NCBI RefSeq assembly: GCF_001949145.1
Contig: NW_019091512.1
Span: 1 to 30,505, forward strand
Length of the DNA stretch: 30,505 bases
Direction of reading: 5' to 3'
Source: Acanthaster planci
Lineage: Eukaryota > Echinodermata > Asteroidea > Valvatida > Acanthasteridae
A program made the translations under genes and the position numbers. Below the pieces are notes generated by a model. That model saw only the letters and a program-made list of their open reading frames with translations. It made no database searches and was not told the DNA's origin. This document shows positions 10,170 through 22,100 of this stretch, in pieces (the first letter of the stretch is position 1; each line of letters starts with the position of its first letter).

Positions 10170-13100
10170 GTTAGTATTAATTCTTAGCAAAGAGCCCTAC
10201 CCCAAAACTAATAATTAGAAATCTAGACCCTAAAATCCCATCAACGTTCCAAATCCATCAAAATGCATACATTGATTTAAAACTTACAGGATTTACTGCA
10301 GGAAGGGTTTGTCTGAAGGTCTCAGACAGCCAAGTCAATTTTCACACTACACAATAGTGGCCCAAAAAAGTGCTAGTACAGTAATCAATGCACAGTGTGG
10401 ATTTAGGAGTTTTCAGTCTTCATGTACTCCATTGCATTTTAGTTTCTAATTGGGTATCATAATACTGGGATGCAACAGAATGTATGACTTTGGAACTGTT
10501 GGGGGTACATGTACATGTAGATGGCAAGAAGCCAAAGAGCACTGTACATGTACGTGGCCATGACTGTTGTTTTATAAAGAGCATACATGTATATGTACAT
10601 GTTTTTTAACTTACATGTAAGGCCCCTACTGTGTAAAAAAGCTTGAGAACACTAGCTGTAGTGGACACGTGCAATCTACTAGGCAGTGGTATTCATGTTA
10701 GCCAATGCTACATACAGCATGTATATTTTCACTTAAAAATAAACAGAAAGGGGGTAAAAAAACTAAGAGACAAAGCAAGAGAAACCAAAACAGATCGAAA
10801 GGGAATAAAAATTACCAATTTTCTTGAAAATGCTCACAAACTTGGCCCCTTCCACCATTAATTGTTTGTCAGTTTGCTGCTGATAAATGTGACCTGTCAC
10901 AACAAATTGAGCATAAAGTCGCATTCTTAGAGTCAAATATATTGAATTGGAGGGCAATTTTTGATTTTTGTAGTATCTGGAAAGAGTAATTTATCTCCTA
11001 TTTAATTCCAATTTGTTTGCAGGACCATATACATGTATGTATTTAAAAGTTTCATTTTTTTCAGCAATTTTGATGATAGCATAATTCATACTGTACATGG
11101 CCAGAAATGTTGAAACAATGTCGGAAACAAAGACAGAAAGTTACTGTACAAGAATAGTGCACATTCTCACCTTATACTATCCCAAGTGTTTCACGTACAC
11201 ACATGTACTTGTACATGTACATAACGGTACCATTGGAAAGCTCGTTTTCTGCTGAATTCAAATATGCCAATATCTCAGTTTTTGAATATTCTGACTTTCA
11301 TCTCAAGTCACAAATTTACTTTGCCACACCCCTCCCCCATTAGCTTCTGCCACCTTTCTCCTAGGGACCAAATCCTGGAAATGCCCATTTTCCTGCCGAA
11401 AATAATTTTCTTATATGAGAAAACCATTCTTGAAAACAAAAAAATTATTCTTGTCCAAAGGAAAGGCCGTTTTGGTAAGAAATATATTTCTTAAAATGTT
11501 TAACAATTAATACTTCAAGAAAGGTGTTCTTCTTTTCAGGAAATCACTTGGTTTTATGAGAATTGTTGGAAAAAGGAATAACATCTTGTTTTAAGAAAAC
11601 TAATTTTTAATTTTTTTGAAATTAATACCACAAATACGTGCTTCGCCTTAAGAAACACCTGCACTTTTTTGCAATACATATATCTTTTCTTTAAATAATG
11701 AGATGAGCAAGCAATTGTTGGAAAAAGGAATAACATCTTGTTTTAAGAAAACTAATTTTTTTGAAATTAATACCACAAATACATGCTTCGCCTTAAGAAA
11801 CACCTGCACTTTTTTGCAATACATATATTTTTTCTTTAAATAAGAAAAAATTCTTGCTCCAAAAAATGTTAGAAAAAATTTTTGTCCGTAATGCATTATA
11901 AGTTATATAGGACGCTGTTTGGTGGTCTTGTTCAGTTGTCATGCACAAACGTTTTCTCATTGTATTTTGTCATTTATATTCTGCCACAGGTATGTTCAAA
12001 CGTTATTTTCACTACCATCCTTGAATTTGGTTGCCATAGATTTAGGATGACTATGTTTTTAAACCTAATTTTTTCAGATGTTTAAGGATTGGAAAGATTA
12101 AAGATTAGATCAAGGTCTGCTCAGTGTTAACAGTTGCAGCTACATGTACATGGATTGAACTCTATGCAAGCTTCACTAGGCATGACTGAGAGAATACTTT
12201 CTGTCCTTGTTAACAGCTGCATACTAAATACGAAATCTGATGCAAACCTCAGAGACCTTAAATTGTCATCAATGGAAGAGAAGTAAAGTGTAGTGCTCAA
12301 ATGTAGGTTTTGAAATTCATTTTTCTTTATTTAAGAAAAGGGTAGAAAAAAATTCTTCTTAAATCAAGAAGATTAGCGGTATGAAAAAGAGACACACAAG
12401 TTTCTTAAAACAAGAAGTGATCAAACCATTTTTCTAAAGTCACTCCCTAGAAAAAAAGACCTGTTTGAGGGGTTTTTGTTTCTCCCAATAAGTTAACCAC
12501 TTATACACCCACCCATACTGTTATATTCATTCAGTTTTTATATTGCAGTGCTTTTTGTGCCCGTAAATGATTTCGTTTGTGTCATAAAGTACCCACATGC
12601 ATATTAGTTGTGCTGACAAGACAGTTCTCTGTTGATTCCCATTGGACAAACTTGTTGACCTCACAGACACAATTACTGGAAGACTGTTCCAATATGTGTG
12701 CATGGGGGGTGGGACCAGGGTTTACTACCAGACCAGTGCTGATCACACCATAGAGCTACAAACCCATCACACAATGCACAACAAGTGTCTGCATTATTAT
12801 TAGAGGTCACATGGCCTTGATCCACTCTCTGGACTTTGCATGCTGACTGGGGCCCATTACTTTCTGGTGCTCTTAGGTGGTTTGGTGGATTGTGGTTTGA
12901 TTTCTTGACCAGGTTTGTATGTGCCTGTACTACTACGTATGTCCCCACTGGAACTTTCATTTTTATGATGTACTGTACATCACTTTTGTGCCAACACAAA
13001 TGCTTAAGTTTTAAGTACATGTACCACCGCATGTGTGCATCCGCCATGTACATGTACAGCTAGACATGGGTCAGGCCTCACATTTCCTGGCCTTGTGCTA

Positions 13101-16100
13101 AATGCCACATGTTACATACGTTATCAGTACTGCCTGTACTACAATCTACATGCACATGTACATATGTATACCAGTACATGTACCGGTACATATGCACATG
13201 TACATGGCTTAATTGTACATATTGCCCTGGTATCATCTACTGCTGGATCTACCCCCAGAACTGTATGTAGGGTCGGACATCCACCCCACTCTGTTCATTC
13301 CTGGGAGCTGGGAGTGGGGCTGACATCAGACCCCACAGTTCTGTGGGTATACTGGATTTATCTCCATAATTGGATTAACTCTGCTGCTATTACAGTCATG
13401 ACAGTACATGTACTTACTGGTATGTAGGCCTACATGTATGTATGGTAAGCTCCTTTGTCTGTGAGCTGGACTCAGTTCAGTTTAGATTAGTGCTAAATCT
13501 CCACTGACCTTGCTACAGACTTGCAGAATAAACAGTACTAATGTACATGGACCATATGCATGCAGTGCTGCCATTTCTGCACTTTGTGAAATACATGTAG
13601 GCCTATATGTAAACTGGTACGTACATGTACTTGTAATTGGTTTGGATGTGCTGTTGATGTGCTACATGTACATGTACAGGCAGTAAGACCCTCCAAAACC
13701 GTGTACTCGTAGGCATTCAATATTTTGTGCACGTACAATGTACATGTATGTATGGTTGAGGACAAAAGAGATTTAATGGTTTCACCATCTATGACAATTG
13801 CATGTGCATACTAGTAACCCCTTTCCGAACAAAAATCTCCCTAAACATCCTGCCCCTCTAGCCAAGAATCCTGAAACTGCCTCTTTGTGAACCACAGTAC
13901 GCAGTATTCCACAAGCCTATCCCAAACTTTACTGTTTCTCCCAGCTTCTGTAGTTACCACTACAGTACACGTTCTCACATAGCTCTTGTCACTTTGGATT
14001 AGCTGTGGCATGAGATCCTTTAATATGAGGGAGGAAGCTTGTTAGCCCTGCCGGAAGATGAAATGTAAGAAGCTGTCCATGTGTATCTCGTTTGGGAATG
14101 ACTAATGACCCATGAGTGCACCTGATGCACTGGCCTTCTGAACTACAAATCAATAAATTGCTATGAAATATTACACCAGTTTAAACAGGAACCCTGGACC
14201 TCCTCATGGATAAATGTCAGGTAGCTGTGCTTACCTAGCGAGGTAAAAATAGCCTCGGTGCGTGTGGCTGTGTTGGCGGTCAGTAGAATGTCCGAGCATG
14301 CACTGTTGATGTTGAGAAATGTAAACATATCAGAAGTATGCTGTAGGGGGTACCGGTACATGCACATGTACCAGTATATTTCAAAATTGATTTGTTTGGT
14401 TGTGTTAAACTTTTGTTTAAAAGATTCTCACATATACTGGTATGTACATGTAAATAGTCATTTGCCACAAGTGCATTTATTTGATCATGTTATTGTAGAA
14501 CTAAAACTTTGAACAAAGAGAAATTAATTGATACAGTTTTTGTAACTTTTAAACTTAACATGAGACGTTTCTTAAAATTAGTTTGTCAACACCATGTCTG
14601 GAGACAGTGCCTGTGTGCTGCATCGAAAGCCTTGGGGGAAAGACTTTTGATGAAATTGGAAATCTGGTTTTTAAAATTCATTCCTTTTCTTCACCAACAG
14701 CAACAAGTTGATCTGTCTAAAGACTGGACATCTTTCATTGGAACAACCACCACGAGTGCATCACCCTACAGGGATCCAGACCCAGCATCTTCCTCGAGCC
14801 TGGACTCCGTCTTTGTCCTCTTGGAGGCCTTCCCACCGAAGAAGGACCGCCAGGGTCGTCTGAACCTACGGAAGGTCGCGCGGGAGCGAGTGGTGAAGCT
14901 GTCAGGACTGACCACCCCATTGGCCTGGAAGTCTGGCGAGCCATTCGGCATCCTGGTGCAGGCGTCTGCCAACAACTTTGGACTGGTGGGCTCTGCCTAT
15001 CTGGAAGGAGTGCTGGAGCTCGATGATGGGCTGCTGGTGGAGCAGATAGTCTGTGAGTAAAATCTTAACTGAGACAGAAAACAGAATGCACATGTATGGC
15101 TAAGGGCTTTGAGTATTTTGAGAGAAAACATATCAATATTTTACATGTTCTCAATCCCTTTTTTGTTAGCAGTCACAAGGAGGACCTTTTAACCTGTTCA
15201 TTTTGTTTCTTGCAGGTCATGCGTTTAAATGACAAGTTTTACAGTAACCAACCCATCCATACATGTATATTACAGTAATATACATGTATGGCTAATCAGG
15301 TTTTCTGATAGCATCTCGCCAGTTTCACATGCAGGCTAGAGTATTTCAGGTGAACTTTCCTGACTGATGGGCATGTACAAATAAAAACTCTGGGTTTACT
15401 TGGGTTCCTGTACTCTGTACAGACATGTCGTTTACTTCCCTGCTTTTGCCCAGTTTTGAATGATGCAACAGCGTATGTCTTTGCTTTTCAATCTTTGAAA
15501 AAAGGCTAAGATTACACAAGAAAAGTTTTTTTTTTTTTGTACATGTACAGGGTGTCCCAGAAAAGACCAAACCCTGAGGAAAGGGGTTAAAATGGGGCAT
15601 CCAAACTCAGTCGTAACACTTCGGATAAACCAGTGAATGAGGTTGTCCTTTGTCATGCTTGTCCTGGAGATCCTTATACATTATAATCATATCTCATGGT
15701 TTGGGCATATTAACCCCTCTCCTCAGGGTTTGGTTTTTTCTCGGATACGGTTTATTTACTCTTAAGTACATGTACATGACTACATTCTTGTCCTGTTTGT
15801 ATATGCTTGATGCAACCTTGCCCCTGTGCTGTTTCCTATGAAAACTCAATATTTCTCTAGCTCAAAGACAATTCCTACGCCGAGTCTAATCTTGAGATCC
15901 TTTTTCTTTATCCTTTCCAAGGTGTTGATACAATTGGTGAGCCCTTCAGCCTCATCAATCAAGACCCCAAAACCCCCTCTCCATCCCCCTTCCCATCCGC
16001 CTCTCCTTTCCACCGTTCCCCTTCTGGAAACAGCCTCTTCCAAAGGTCGGGTTCCTCCCAAAAGGACGTGAAACCTCTTCGCAGGAAACACTCTCAGGAA

Positions 16101-19100
16101 TTCATCAAGAAACTTGAGGAGCAGCAGCGAAGACTGTCCCGTAAGTCCTCGTCGGAGTCTAGCGATCTCGGAAGCATTTCGGTCGAGATGGCAAGCCCAG
16201 GACTTGACGATGAAGTACTGGTGGACATCAAAGGGCATCCAAAATTTCACCTGGGAGAAGTGGAAGATGTCTCCTCTGGGGATGTTGGTAATGGCTCCCA
16301 GAAGCCTCCCAATGTTCTTGTGTATACGGGAAATGACGACGTGGACGACTCCAGGTACAAGATTGCCATGACTTTTCTTGAGAAATTCCTTCACAGAGAT
16401 CGCTACGTTATCTACCATTTGAAACCAGAACAAGCTTTGGCCCATCCGTGGGCTGACAACTGCATGCTGCTTCTCCTGTTGATGGGCACTGAACCGATTC
16501 CCGATAACACGCTGAAGAAGTTCACCGATTATGTCAAGTCTGGCGGGTTCCTCTTCTTGCTCAAGGGGCAAAGCACCACTCCCCCAAAAAACCCGAGTGT
16601 GTGCACCATTGAGTACTCTAAAGCTCTCGGGGATGAGGTGCTGTCCTTTCGAGCAATGTGCTTAGAGGATCCCCCCACAATGGATTTGTTTCCCAACGGA
16701 CAGGTGAAGGTTCTTGCAGAGAGCCAGGGAAATGCTGTTGTTGCCGAAACGTCCTTTGAAGGGAGCACAGGAAAAATCCTATCTTCCCTAGTAAGTCAAG
16801 GAAGTCTAATCACCTTCAGTGACATGACTGAATGTGCTCAGTGTGGTAATGGCTTTGATGGCACCATTCATACATGTACATCCAATTCTGAGCATGGCCA
16901 GAATGCTTACTGGGATGTTGCATCATGGATGAATCTGTACAGTTGTACACATGGACATGTCTCTGCAGCATAGTTACCACTTTAGAAATTACCCTAAACA
17001 GTTTGTTTGCCACAGGGTACCGATGTAGTGCCAACAGTTGTTTGTAGAAACAAACTGTATATGTACGTACATTTACGGTTCATGTACATGTAGATGGTTC
17101 ATACGAGCACATGAGTTATTTTCAAATGCAAAACTTTTTTGTGAAATTAAGGTTAAATTGTGTGTTGCATAATGTACATGTACACGTATACATGTACATG
17201 TAGCAGTATCGGGATGGCTGCATTGTCTGAAACAGTGAACTGTAGTTGTTTCTTTCTTCGTTTGTTTCTTACCTCGCCCACAAACTAAAAACACAAATTC
17301 CAGTATGTAGTAGATCTACATGTATGGTTGAGATGCTCTCCCTATTTTCCAAGGGAAAACTTATTTTTGAATGCTCATTTCCATTTTCAACATGCTCAGG
17401 AAATCAGTTGTGGGTTAATTATTAACCCACTCTCTTCCTGTACATGTACAACTTTGCAGGGCAGGAACTTTACGGAGGCATCTGATGAGGCACTTGCCTT
17501 GATGTCCCTGGTCTGTGCCTCGATGCTCATTTAAACGCCCCCATAGACAAATTGATTTTCTAATACAAGTGCCCTTTGCAAATGAGAAATTGCCTTGCCC
17601 TTTCAACATGTTCAAGAATGGAGTTCCCACCCTGACTTTGCACAAGCACTGTACAGGTAGTGCTGATAAAATTTCAGTCATCACGATCACATCTCTATCC
17701 ATGAAACATCTCCATTTGAGATTCCCATAACCACATAATGAAAAGCTGTTAACAGCTGTGTGCCTGCAGTTGGCCCCCAATTTATCAGATTACTGAAATG
17801 AATTGGGCGAGTGATGCTTGCCTGGGTGTCTAGCAGTTGATCATCGTCAGCGCACACTGTGAACGGCTTGGATGTGATCACTCTACAAAAATAGAAAGGC
17901 AGCTCTCCTGGATGTGATTTTAGTAGCAATTATCCGGTATCACATCCACACCACCAATTGCATATCCGAGCCAGAAATTAAAATCAGGATTGTCATTAAT
18001 GTCCAATATCACATCCACTGTTTCGCCGTATCATACAGTACATGTGCATGTAATTCTGGTCATTATGTCTGGCTCAGATGTGATTTAGATGATACCTGCA
18101 AAACTCACAATCATGTACATGTATCTGCAATCAGGCCCTCCAAAATCATCTTTTCATTTTTAACACAACCACTTCGCTGCATGCTCACGGCGGGCTAGTA
18201 CACGTACATGTCATGATGAAAATGTACGTACATGCACATGATCAAAGCAATTCTGAACACTGTGTTTGTCTTTTTATTGTTTTTGATCATCAATTCAGGT
18301 GAAAAGTGCCTTACACTGGAAACATTTCAACTTGACAAACAATGTCCTTTTAAAAGCATAAAACTCTTTGAAGCAATGAACATTTATCACATACATGTAA
18401 TGTACCAATAAATGCTCTGTACCCTCGCATTTTTATTCTGTATATCTCTGGCAACAGGTCCAGTTTCAACTCCTCTCCCCGGAGAATCTGGTTCCAGACA
18501 CAGAGGCTTTCACAGAACTGAAGCAGTCAAATGAGGCCCGGCATCAGGTGATCTTTGACCTCTTAGGTCGTTTTGGGTTGAAGTGCGCGACCTCAGAGCT
18601 GCCAGAACTGACCGTTGGCTACTTACTGGGAGTTAACGAGGTACATGTAACATTGAAATGTACTATGAGTATGTTTTGCTCAGTCACATTTATTGAGTAT
18701 GCATACGTGTACCTCTTTATCATTTGGCTAATTGAAACTTGGAAGGGGGTTGGAGGAGAATTTGTGATGCCTTGTACATTTTTCTCAGTTGTCTTATACT
18801 TTGAAATTATTTCTCTGATGAGTGAGCTGGGGAGTAATGTCTTGCCCATGTTTTGGCTCAAATTTTGCTAAACTTTCGAGTTTCATAAAAAGTCACATTT
18901 CCTATACTTGGAGCTTTAGGATCTTACAGTTTCCAAAAATTTCCAATGACGTGCAAGAACTGCTGATGAATGAATGACAGGCTGATGTTTTAAAGCTAGT
19001 ATCAAGTTTGCCTGCATGTATGTTTATTAAGATCTGGGTACATCTCTATCACTACTCTGGCATGAGTTGGTGGACAAATCCTTTCAAAAGTCACATTCAC

Positions 19101-22100
19101 AGACTTGGTACAGGTACATGTCTTTACCTTGTTCATGTACTGTACTTACCGGTGTATATAGATTCTGGAACAGGATGCTTGGGGTCATACAGTACAAATA
19201 CTTGCATGTATGCAGATATGGGGATAACGTACATGTACAGTGTATGTGCAAAGAATAAAAGAGTGGTACATTTTACTGTCACACTTGTCAGCAAACTTGA
19301 TTATTTTCAACAGGTTGAAGTGCAAAGTGTCAAAGACGTTTTCTGGTACATGTACTTGGACTTAGACAAAAAGGTCTGACAGGTGACCGTCAGAAGATTG
19401 TTAGTACATGTACATTACTGTCAGACAACATGTCTCATGAGATATTGAAGAGAAAATAAATGTACATGTACCATGCATGTACATGTATATGGCCTCTTAA
19501 TGGTTTCTTACTACAGTCGGATTTAATCACGTACAGCAGATTCAGCTTGATCAGCCTCAAATGAGAAATTAATGTCAGGTTACGTGCGGTATGTCAAACT
19601 TACAATGTACATGTACGGTATGTCCCACAGTACATGTGTCGTCTTCATTTGAGACCAGAAGTAAGATGGATCACAATTCCTGCCAGCAAGCGACCCCTGG
19701 CTGAACCGAGCTTCTGATTCAGAGCAGAGATCACCCAGATTTTGGAAATTCGAGCCTATCTTGAACAGAATGTTTGGGAGAGTATTTTTTTCCCTGTCAT
19801 GATCTGGATCAATTAACTTGCAGAACTCGCAGGCCTCAGATGTTAACACTCATCAATCTTCGAAGACGGAAAAAATGGAAATATATTTATAACACATACC
19901 TGACATGCTTCAAATAATTTTGCATTAATTTAGACGTGGAGTATGATACATCATGCTCGGCGCATGTTTGAGGTGTGCCAATGTATGTAATGTGACAAGG
20001 AGGCAAGTTTTAATATTTCTGACACTTTGCAACACTGGCATTTTTGTTCATGATTAATTAGGGCCGTGTCATCGGGTGTCATTGTTTATCAGAAAGCGAG
20101 AACTAGTCGGAATGTGTGAGCTGTGCGGTATGGGCATGTGTTCTGTTTCTCCACATGTACACGTGACATGTGTGAAGTGCACTAGAATCAGGCTTGCCTG
20201 CCAACACGTCCGGCCTGGAATTACACAAATCTGTGAATCTAGTTGCCACTTCTCTAAGTCGATGTCACTCGTCGAAAGGCAATTCATTTTATGTCTTGTC
20301 TTGTGAGAGACAAGAACTTATTTACCTGTCAGCCCATACTTGTACATACATGTACATGTATATGTAGGTTGACGCAGGTTTCTCATTTCATTTAATCCAG
20401 TTGATGGGCATCTGTTTGTCACATGCTTTCGTTTGCATTGGCTCTAATCTTTGGGTTATAAAATTATGTGCACATGTATTGTACATGTGTGTGTGCTTTA
20501 AATACATAAAAGCTATGAGTAATATTACTCTGACAAAATAATTCTCGCTATACCACCGTGGTATTTCTTGTGTGGTGTCAGAATGATTACCGGTATGTGG
20601 TTTCCTGTATACACGTACATGTAAATGTAAACTGGTGTACAGTGTGCTACATGTACATGTACAATACATGTACAGTACATGTACCGGTACACTGTACATT
20701 GTTTGGATGACACTGAAATACATAGTTGGGACCCATACAACTCCACTCATAGACATGATACATGTACATGTACATTTAGATCATGTACACGTACACGTAT
20801 ACCTGTGCCTGTTAAACATGCAGACAAAAATACGTGAGCACATTCATATGCCATGTTCATTTCGCAACACAGTATTACTATCAAAGGTTTTCCAGTATTT
20901 AAAAGTTGTGTGTCCAAATTTTTGTAGCTGCCCTTTCATCAGGGCCATTTTGCAAGTTTCTTTACTTGCATGTTAGTACCTGTATGAGTTACAACATCTT
21001 GTACATGTGTGAAGCCTCTTTTTTGCTATAACTTCATGAAGTGCTTGACATTGTGTGGTAGAATGACATCCTTGTGGCCCAAACCCTTGCATGCCATGTG
21101 CATGTGCAGTATGTGTATGTAACTCAGGTGATCATATTTAGTCAAAAAAAAGAGAGGAAACTTAAAGGAACGCACTCATCTTCTTTTTTTTTTCAGAAGG
21201 AGTTGTGAAATGAATGACCAGTTTATGCACACTGTGATCCATTATCTTTTCAATGTGCTTATTTGTCTTTTCAGTGTTGAATTTTGGAAATGGAAATTTG
21301 ACTCTTGATGACAATGCTTCAATTTTAGCACACACACACACTCTCTTCCAATACAGCGAGTAGGCCGTGCCTTCATGAGCGCCATCCAGCCAAGCCTCAA
21401 TGATGGTCAGCTGGCCAGTCGCTTCCTAACCATGCAGTTCAGCAGTGACCCCCGTGGGGTCGGCAAAGTGACACCTGACCTCCTGCCAGTCATCACCGGC
21501 CAAAGGTCACCGCAGGGTGGTTCGTTTGACTTCGAAGTTTACAAGGGTAATCTGTCAACTAAGAGCTTGGGAAATGTTGTGCTGTACACGGAGGTGGTGC
21601 CGACAACTATGACATTGTTTGAAAGGTAAATTAAACTTGTTGGTTTTCAAAGGCTCAGGCTCAGTTGTGCTTTCTGTTTAATTTCATTTATAATTCAGAG
21701 GCATTTTCCAAATGTTTTTTGGAGTTGACATACAGTTATAAACCCTTCATCTGTTTCTGGTTTAACCCTGAAAAAGCATGTTTTGGGAGGGATCTTCCTC
21801 CCAGAACTTTGTTGTTCCATGCCCGATTTTTTCAAAGTTGGCATGCATGTAAAAACATTCCTTTTCAGTACAAATGTGGAGTTTTAAATCAATCTGGCAT
21901 ATGTATGGTTTTGTTGTTAAGGTGTTTTGAAGTTGAAGGTCATGTGCACGTCAGCCCGCAGTGGCATTTTCACAGAGTCAGTGTCAAAATGCCCCCAGAG
22001 CGATACTGGAAAAAACAAAACCCCTAAGGGCTTGGCTTGTGAAAAAAAATACTCTCCAGTGATAAGAGGAAAAATGTTAGGCCCCCCCTGTTCTCTTTTC

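Larger units (their letters stand above)
10170..14700 (+). other. HLCS: HLCS intron 1 (4531 bp)
   Basis: AT-rich. Holds AAGAA/TTCTT-rich sequence with the 152-bp duplication (11.4-11.9 kb and similar motifs at 12.3-12.45 kb) and palindrome arrays after 13.0 kb, including GTAGGCCTAC at 13424-13433 and GTACCGGTAC at 14350-14359. No other gene seen. Confidence 0.8.
15053..15921 (+). other. HLCS: HLCS intron 2 (869 bp)
   Basis: Carries a perfect hairpin and a MITE-like element. An extra acceptor TTGTTTCTTGCAG (AG at 15214-15215) is in phase with exon 2 but reaches a stop after five codons. Confidence 0.8.

Noticed and set aside
14509-14700. Upstream extension of HLCS exon 2's open frame
   Set aside because: The composition is intron-like and a good acceptor at 14700 has the right phase to join exon 1.
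15861-15921. Earlier acceptor for HLCS exon 3 (AG at 15860)
   Set aside because: The frame is open, but the phase does not match the GTGAGT donor of exon 2. The AG at 15921 has a better pyrimidine tract and the right phase.
15846-16571. 241-codon minus-strand open frame
   Set aside because: Exactly antisense to HLCS exon 3, whose + strand frame has clear family similarity and proper splice sites. The antisense frame is a by-product of codon composition.
18641-18871. Open continuation of HLCS exon 4
   Set aside because: The peptide is hydrophobic and unlike the family, while exon 5 joins in phase and restores similarity.
20076-20306. Cys-rich + strand open frame suggestive of a zinc finger
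   Set aside because: Cys spacing does not match a known finger, and the frame lies within HLCS intron 4 without splice support.
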